Of a stretch of 9,859 nucleotides of DNA, positions 6,524 through 9,859 are shown piece after piece (within the stretch, counting starts at the first letter, position 1; each line of letters starts with the position of its first letter). The notes under the pieces were generated by a model, which made no database searches, was not told where the DNA came from, and saw only the letters and a program-made list of their open reading frames with translations. The DNA lies in contig JAGGDZ010000362.1 in assembly GCA_024648655.1 (NCBI GenBank), positions 1-9,859 of the forward strand. The letters are read 5' to 3'. The position numbers and the translations under genes are program-made. This DNA comes from Chloroflexota bacterium (GTDB lineage: Bacteria; Chloroflexota; Dehalococcoidia; Lucifugimonadales; JADFKI01).

Positions 6524-7936
6524 TTACGCGAACTGATATTCGCGCGTGGATACGATAAGCTGAAGCATCCTGCCTATGTGGGTTGCGCTTTCGTTGGCAC
6601 CGCCTTCAGTGTCGAAGCTGAGGGGGCCGGCTGCTTGGGCGTACCGCAACAGTCCTTCCCTAGTGCTGTCATCTACGGCGACATGGCCTGCAAGTTCGAG
6701 GGACATCTCAACAAACTGCTCAGGAGCCAGCCTACCGTCTTCACTCTGACCGCTCATGCGGGTTACGATGTCCTGTACGCCGGGCTTTGACAGATCGTTT
6801 AACTGGTTGACAGCGAAATTGATGCGCTCATTGAGCGTTCCCCCGTCGATCCACTCGTGGCCCGTGTGCCAGCCCTCCACAGTTGGCGGGTTCATGAGCT
6901 GCTGACCCATCACACCGGTCGCCGCGCTGAGTGCCCCGATTGCCTCGTTTGGCTGCGGGAACTTATAGGTGCCGACAAGCTTTATCGTTCCGGCGACGAG
7001 TTCGGAAGGGCTTTTGACCTTCTTGAATTGCGCTTCCTTAAAGAATTCTGAATTGAAGAGCGTTTCAAGAATGGGGCGGATTGCCCCATCGTGCTCAAAG
7101 TATGCGCTGATGAGTATTTCCATCGCTTCCGGGTCGCGCGGCGGCTCAAGTTCCCATGCCGGGACCTGCGGCTCGTCGGCGACGAAGAAATTGTAGATGT
7201 GCCGACAGATGAACGCCGCGGTAGCAGGCTGCCGGACGATTATGTCTATGATGTCCTCACCGTTGAAGTTGCCCGTCTCACCTAAAAATGTCTTTTCAGA
7301 TTCGTCGTGGTCTTCGGCGACATATAGGAACTCGGCGTCGTAACTGCCGAAGGGATAGAGCGGAATAGGCTGGGTGAATGTCCAGCCGGTGAACGCGCGC
7401 GAGGCGTTCTTGATGTCCTCTTCGGAGTAGTGTCCAACGCCCATTGAGAAGAGTTCGAGTAATTCCCTGCCCCAGTTTTCGTTTGGCTCGCCCCTGTGAT
7501 TTTCGCAGTTGTCCAGCCAGTAGTTCATGGCAGGGTCCTTGGCGAGTTCCAAGAGAATTGTCTTCAAGTCGGTCATGCCAACCTGACGGAAGGTCTCAAT
7601 CTGTCGGACTATGGAAGGCACATGCTCACCCTTGTACCAAGCGGTAGCGAAGACGTGGTGCCAAAGAAGTGCCATCTTCTCTTGAAGTGGCCTTTCGGTA
7701 TTGACCATACGATATATCCAGCGCCCAGTGTGGGCGGGCAGCGAGTCCGTGTAACTCAGTTCGAGGTTGTATCGCTTCCAGACATCCTCTTCAAGTTCCG
7801 GAAAGCGTTCCGGATTTACCAGATCTTCCACGACAGCCTCGTAGCCCTTAGATGCCAGCTCTTCCAGCTCTGTCCTGGAAGCGCCGAATCCGGCGCGGCG
7901 CATCAAGTGGGCAATCAGAGCAACGTCATTTCCCAT
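6524..7936 (-). CDS. DUF1800 family protein
   Basis: A 470-residue DUF1800 protein at the family's usual length. Its molecular function is unknown. Landmarks in order are HLMRRAGFGASRTELEEL (10-27), MALLWHHVFAT (88-98), AKDPAMNYWLDN (132-143), NENWGRELLELFSMGVGHY (152-170), ASRAFTGW (178-185), LGETGNFNGEDIIDII (218-233), IRPILETLFNSEFF (286-299), KVKSPSELV (306-314) and GQQLMNPPTVEGW (344-356). There is no signal peptide and no membrane segment; the domain begins within the first ten residues. The start is supported by a strong Shine-Dalgarno site seven bases upstream. It is the first gene of the leftward operon and is followed by the DUF1501 gene after 70 bp. That gap contains a 10-bp perfect palindrome TTAACGTTAA (6490-6499). 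It probably works with the DUF1501 protein, since the two are commonly found side by side; that is inference from recurrent neighbourhood. Confidence 0.92.
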   Translation of the reverse strand: MGNDVALIAHLMRRAGFGASRTELEELASKGYEAVVEDLVNPERFPELEEDVWKRYNLELSYTDSLPAHTGRWIYRMVNTERPLQEKMALLWHHVFATAWYKGEHVPSIVRQIETFRQVGMTDLKTILLELAKDPAMNYWLDNCENHRGEPNENWGRELLELFSMGVGHYSEEDIKNASRAFTGWTFTQPIPLYPFGSYDAEFLYVAEDHDESEKTFLGETGNFNGEDIIDIIVRQPATAAFICRHIYNFFVADEPQVPAWELEPPRDPEAMEILISAYFEHDGAIRPILETLFNSEFFKEAQFKKVKSPSELVAGTIKLVGTYKFPQPNEAIGALSAATGVMGQQLMNPPTVEGWHTGHEWIDGGTLNERINFAVNQLNDLSKPGVQDIVTRMSGQSEDGRLAPEQFVEMSLELAGHVAVDDSTREGLLRYAQAAGPLSFDTEGGANESATHIGRMLQLIVSTREYQFA

Positions 7937-7943
7937 TCTCGCT

Positions 7944-7949
7944 CCCTCC
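7944..7949 (-). promoter_or_regulatory. Ribosome binding site of the DUF1800 gene
   Basis: GGAGGG on the - strand (within AAAGGAGGG) with 7 bases to the ATG at 7936. It fixes the start at MGNDVALIAH and so excludes an export leader. Confidence 0.7.
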
Positions 7950-8133
7950 TTTAGAAGTGAGTGTCGTTCTCATCGCAGTAGTAATTATGTGTCTTGCCAA
8001 GTTAATGAAGATAAACTTAAGGTGCATTTTACATCAGACTGGCAAGGCGCACAACAGGAATGCCGGCGAGTTCCCAGTACGTTGGGGGATGCGTCCGGTT
8101 TCAGTGGGGTCTGAAGCCAGAAACAGGTTGAAA

Positions 8134-8157
8134 ATGCGTAGAAATATGCGTAGAAAT
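8134..8157. repeat. Perfect tandem duplication of a 12-mer
   Basis: ATGCGTAGAAAT occurs twice head to tail with no mismatch. It is preceded by TTGAAA (8128-8133) and followed by an A-rich stretch. It may be a paired protein-binding site or replication slippage. Confidence 0.6.
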
Positions 8158-8286
8158 AAAATAGTGCGCCGATTCTTGAATCGTACCAGCCCTTCATCAG
8201 TATGGCGCTACCTTGCAGCCGACACCCGCTGCAGGGAGGGCTTTATTACCGTCAATTACTGGCGGCTGAACGCTTGCGGAATTCAT

Positions 8287-8316
8287 TTGACTTTGCGGCC
8301 TGTGTTCGGCTACTAT
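8287..8316 (+). promoter_or_regulatory. Candidate sigma-70-type promoter for the binding-protein gene
   Basis: TTGACT (8287-8292, 5 of 6 to consensus), an 18-base spacer and TACTAT (8311-8316, 4 of 6). It would leave an untranslated leader of roughly 105 bases before the ATG at 8430. It was found by eye only; such matches also arise by chance. Confidence 0.3.
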
Positions 8317-8417
8317 TTCGGATGTGAAGGATATTGTAAAATCGCTCACAAGCTGGGCGAAGGCAACTCATTATCGTAATAGAACAGTCAATTTAGGTGG
8401 ACACACGAGATATCTTT

Positions 8418-8423
8418 AGGAGG
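8418..8423 (+). promoter_or_regulatory. Ribosome binding site of the substrate-binding protein gene
   Basis: AGGAGG with six bases to the ATG at 8430. It is near-ideal and settles the start that places a lipoprotein signal at the N-terminus. Confidence 0.8.
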
Positions 8424-8429
8424 GAAGAA

Positions 8430-9859
8430 ATGAAAAAGGGAAGGATATTATGGCTGGTGCCGTTGGCTGTGATAATCGCCTTTGCCGCGATTGCCTGCGG
8501 CGGCGCGCCTGAAGAGGCTCCGGCAGTGCCCCAACCCGAGGCGCCCGCGCCGGCGGCGACAACTGCGCCGGCAGCCCCCGGTCCTGCAGCAACTGCTGTG
8601 CCCGCGCAGGAGGCTCCCGCAGCGGCGAGCGGCGAAGGCGCGACGCTAACGGTCGTGCTGGACAACGTAGGGTCGCCCCTTTATAGGAACGAAAAGGCGA
8701 CCTGGCCCGACAACATGATGAACTACTACTATGGCTTCCAGGAATTGCTAGTAACATGGGAGCCTAATACCTCCGGCGACGGCGGCAAGGGCAAGGTATC
8801 AGACGAGACCTGCGAAGCGCCAATGCTTGCGCTGAGTTGGGAGTACGACCTTCCACCGAACTTCGACGACCCAGACAATCAGGGCACCGTGTCGGTCAAA
8901 CTGCGTCAGGGGGTTGACTTCTACGTGGCTGACGGCAGGCACTCCGAGTTTACAGCCGAGGACGCAGCGTGGTCGTTCAATGACGCCGGCTCCAACAACC
9001 CGGCGGCGACTCACTCGAACGCCGGTGAGGCGGGCGACTGGTTCAAGCTTTGGGAAGCTACCGACAAGTACACGCTGAAAGGACATTTCCGAAACTACAT
9101 CGCCGACTGGCTGAACGGTGGTGGCGCCGGCATCAGCAGTATGTGTGGCGATGCGATCGGAATCGTCTCCAAGACCCTATACGACGAGATAGGCGACGAA
9201 ATTCTGACTACGCCTCATGGCACAGGACCGTTCTATGTGCAGCAGTGGCGCCCGAACGAGCTTATCGAGGCTACTTCGCGCGTCGATCACTGGAACCACA
9301 ACCCGAACTTCGCGTTCCTAAAGCTGAGGCAGGCGAGTGAGGCAGCACAGCGCACCGCTCTGTTGCAGACAGGACAGACGGACATATCGATGGTGTCCAT
9401 CCAGGACGTGGCGGACCTCCAGAACGAGGGCTTCAAGTTCCACGACGGGCTGAACCAGATACTGGGGCAGTTCATTTACATGGCGGGCAATTACTGGTCG
9501 TTCAAGGACCCGCAGACGGGCGACCCGGTTCCGCTGCGCGAAGGCTTTACGCCCGACGTTGACCACCCGTGGATTGGCGACCCGCGAATCGAGTGCGCGG
9601 ACGCGGACCGCACGAACACATCCGAACTCGGCGCGGGCTGCGATGCTACCGGCTTCGACTATAAGGACACCGACAAGTTCTCCTATGAAACTGAGCACAT
9701 GCTGAAGGCTAAAGCTTTCCGCGAGGCTCTGATTTACGCTATCGATCGTGACCTCATCGGTGAGACCATCGTCTCCGGCTATGGCGGCGCAATCTACGGC
9801 ACCGGGCACGGCGGAGGCATAGCATTTCACCAGTCGCACCCTGAGTACAAAGAAAGATG
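8430..9859 (+). CDS. ABC transporter substrate-binding lipoprotein, family 5 (3' partial)
   Basis: The extracytoplasmic binding component of a peptide/nickel-type ABC importer. At least 476 residues are encoded without a stop before the window ends; full-length relatives are about 550-650. Residues 1-22 form a signal peptide (MKKGR, then a hydrophobic run) ending in a lipobox AIAC, so Cys23 should be lipidated. Residues 26-71 are an Ala/Pro/Glu-rich linker. The SBP_bac_5 domain follows: FTAEDAAWSF (174-183), HGTGPFYVQQW (263-273), a TALLQTGQTDISMV region (about 309-322) and AFREALIYAIDRDLI (429-443). Between about 356 and 429 there is an unusually long stretch with Cys389 and Cys404. Cys128 and Cys239 are also present, so disulfides are possible outside the membrane. 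It is preceded by a good ribosome binding site and probably begins a rightward operon with its own permeases beyond the window. Substrate is unknown; peptides, sugars or other small solutes are all possible for this family. Confidence 0.93.
   Translation, partial: MKKGRILWLVPLAVIIAFAAIACGGAPEEAPAVPQPEAPAPAATTAPAAPGPAATAVPAQEAPAAASGEGATLTVVLDNVGSPLYRNEKATWPDNMMNYYYGFQELLVTWEPNTSGDGGKGKVSDETCEAPMLALSWEYDLPPNFDDPDNQGTVSVKLRQGVDFYVADGRHSEFTAEDAAWSFNDAGSNNPAATHSNAGEAGDWFKLWEATDKYTLKGHFRNYIADWLNGGGAGISSMCGDAIGIVSKTLYDEIGDEILTTPHGTGPFYVQQWRPNELIEATSRVDHWNHNPNFAFLKLRQASEAAQRTALLQTGQTDISMVSIQDVADLQNEGFKFHDGLNQILGQFIYMAGNYWSFKDPQTGDPVPLREGFTPDVDHPWIGDPRIECADADRTNTSELGAGCDATGFDYKDTDKFSYETEHMLKAKAFREALIYAIDRDLIGETIVSGYGGAIYGTGHGGGIAFHQSHPEYKER

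Larger units (their letters stand above)
7937..8429. other. Divergent intergenic region
   Basis: A 493-bp region between the leftward DUF1800 operon and the rightward binding-protein gene, so it should hold promoters for both. The left third (about 7975-8035) is AT-rich. On the - strand it offers weak promoter-like pieces, for example a TAAAAT hexamer at 8022-8027, none convincing. An inverted pair CTTGCCA (7993-7999) / TGGCAAG (8040-8046) could be an operator. The middle holds the tandem 12-mer at 8134-8157 and the palindrome GATTCTTGAATC (8171-8182). A + strand frame running through to 8379 looks random in composition and has no credible start, so I do not call a gene. No tRNA or riboswitch fold was recognised. 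Confidence 0.6.

Noticed and set aside
8214..8233. Weak stem TGCAGC / GCTGCA as a possible riboswitch or attenuator piece
   Set aside because: A single 6-bp stem upstream of the candidate promoter, with no conserved riboswitch features around it.
7852..8379. A 175-codon + strand frame across the divergent intergenic region
   Set aside because: It starts inside the DUF1800 gene, has no ribosome site, an unnatural Arg/Cys-rich composition and no recognisable motif.

Overview
The window reads as ordinary bacterial chromosome of roughly mid-50s % GC with normal Shine-Dalgarno sites. A lipoprotein oligopeptide-type binding protein with a long Ala/Pro linker, a DUF1800/DUF1501 pair, an NHL propeller protein and scattered IS relics together suggest an environmental Chloroflexota (SAR202 / Dehalococcoidia-like) genome. 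That placement is inference from protein style; there is no rRNA or other phylogenetic marker here, and Planctomycetota or Poribacteria-like genomes also carry DUF1501/DUF1800 pairs.

Layout from left to right. (1) Bases 1-2423, + strand: a P-type cation ATPase, probably Ca2+-transporting, with its N-terminus cut off by the window edge. (2) Bases about 2591-3054: a transposon graveyard. A + strand IS110-family transposase relic is readable only by switching through all three frames, and it abuts the N-terminal stub of an ISAs1-family transposase on the - strand. (3) Bases 3089-4036, - strand: a lone DppC/OppC-type ABC permease with no partner permease next to it. (4) Bases 4095-4119: a strong GC-rich hairpin that fits a terminator for the operon to its right. 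(5) Bases 4220-7936, - strand: a compact three-gene operon transcribed DUF1800, DUF1501, NHL-repeat protein, with gaps of 70 and 95 bp. The second gap holds a long imperfect inverted repeat. (6) Bases 7937-8429: a 493-bp divergent intergenic region with a perfect 12-bp tandem duplication and a candidate promoter for the gene to its right. (7) Bases 8430 to the end, + strand: a family-5 (peptide/nickel type) ABC substrate-binding lipoprotein, open at the right edge.

Functionally there are three unrelated themes: ion export (ATPase); dipeptide/oligopeptide-type import split between a binding protein on one strand and an orphan permease on the other; and the DUF1800-DUF1501-NHL operon, whose biochemical role is not known to me. 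That operon is the best candidate for an undescribed system. All three of its products appear to lack export signals, although many DUF1501 relatives are annotated with Tat leaders. No tRNA, rRNA, CRISPR array, riboswitch or intact mobile element was seen.
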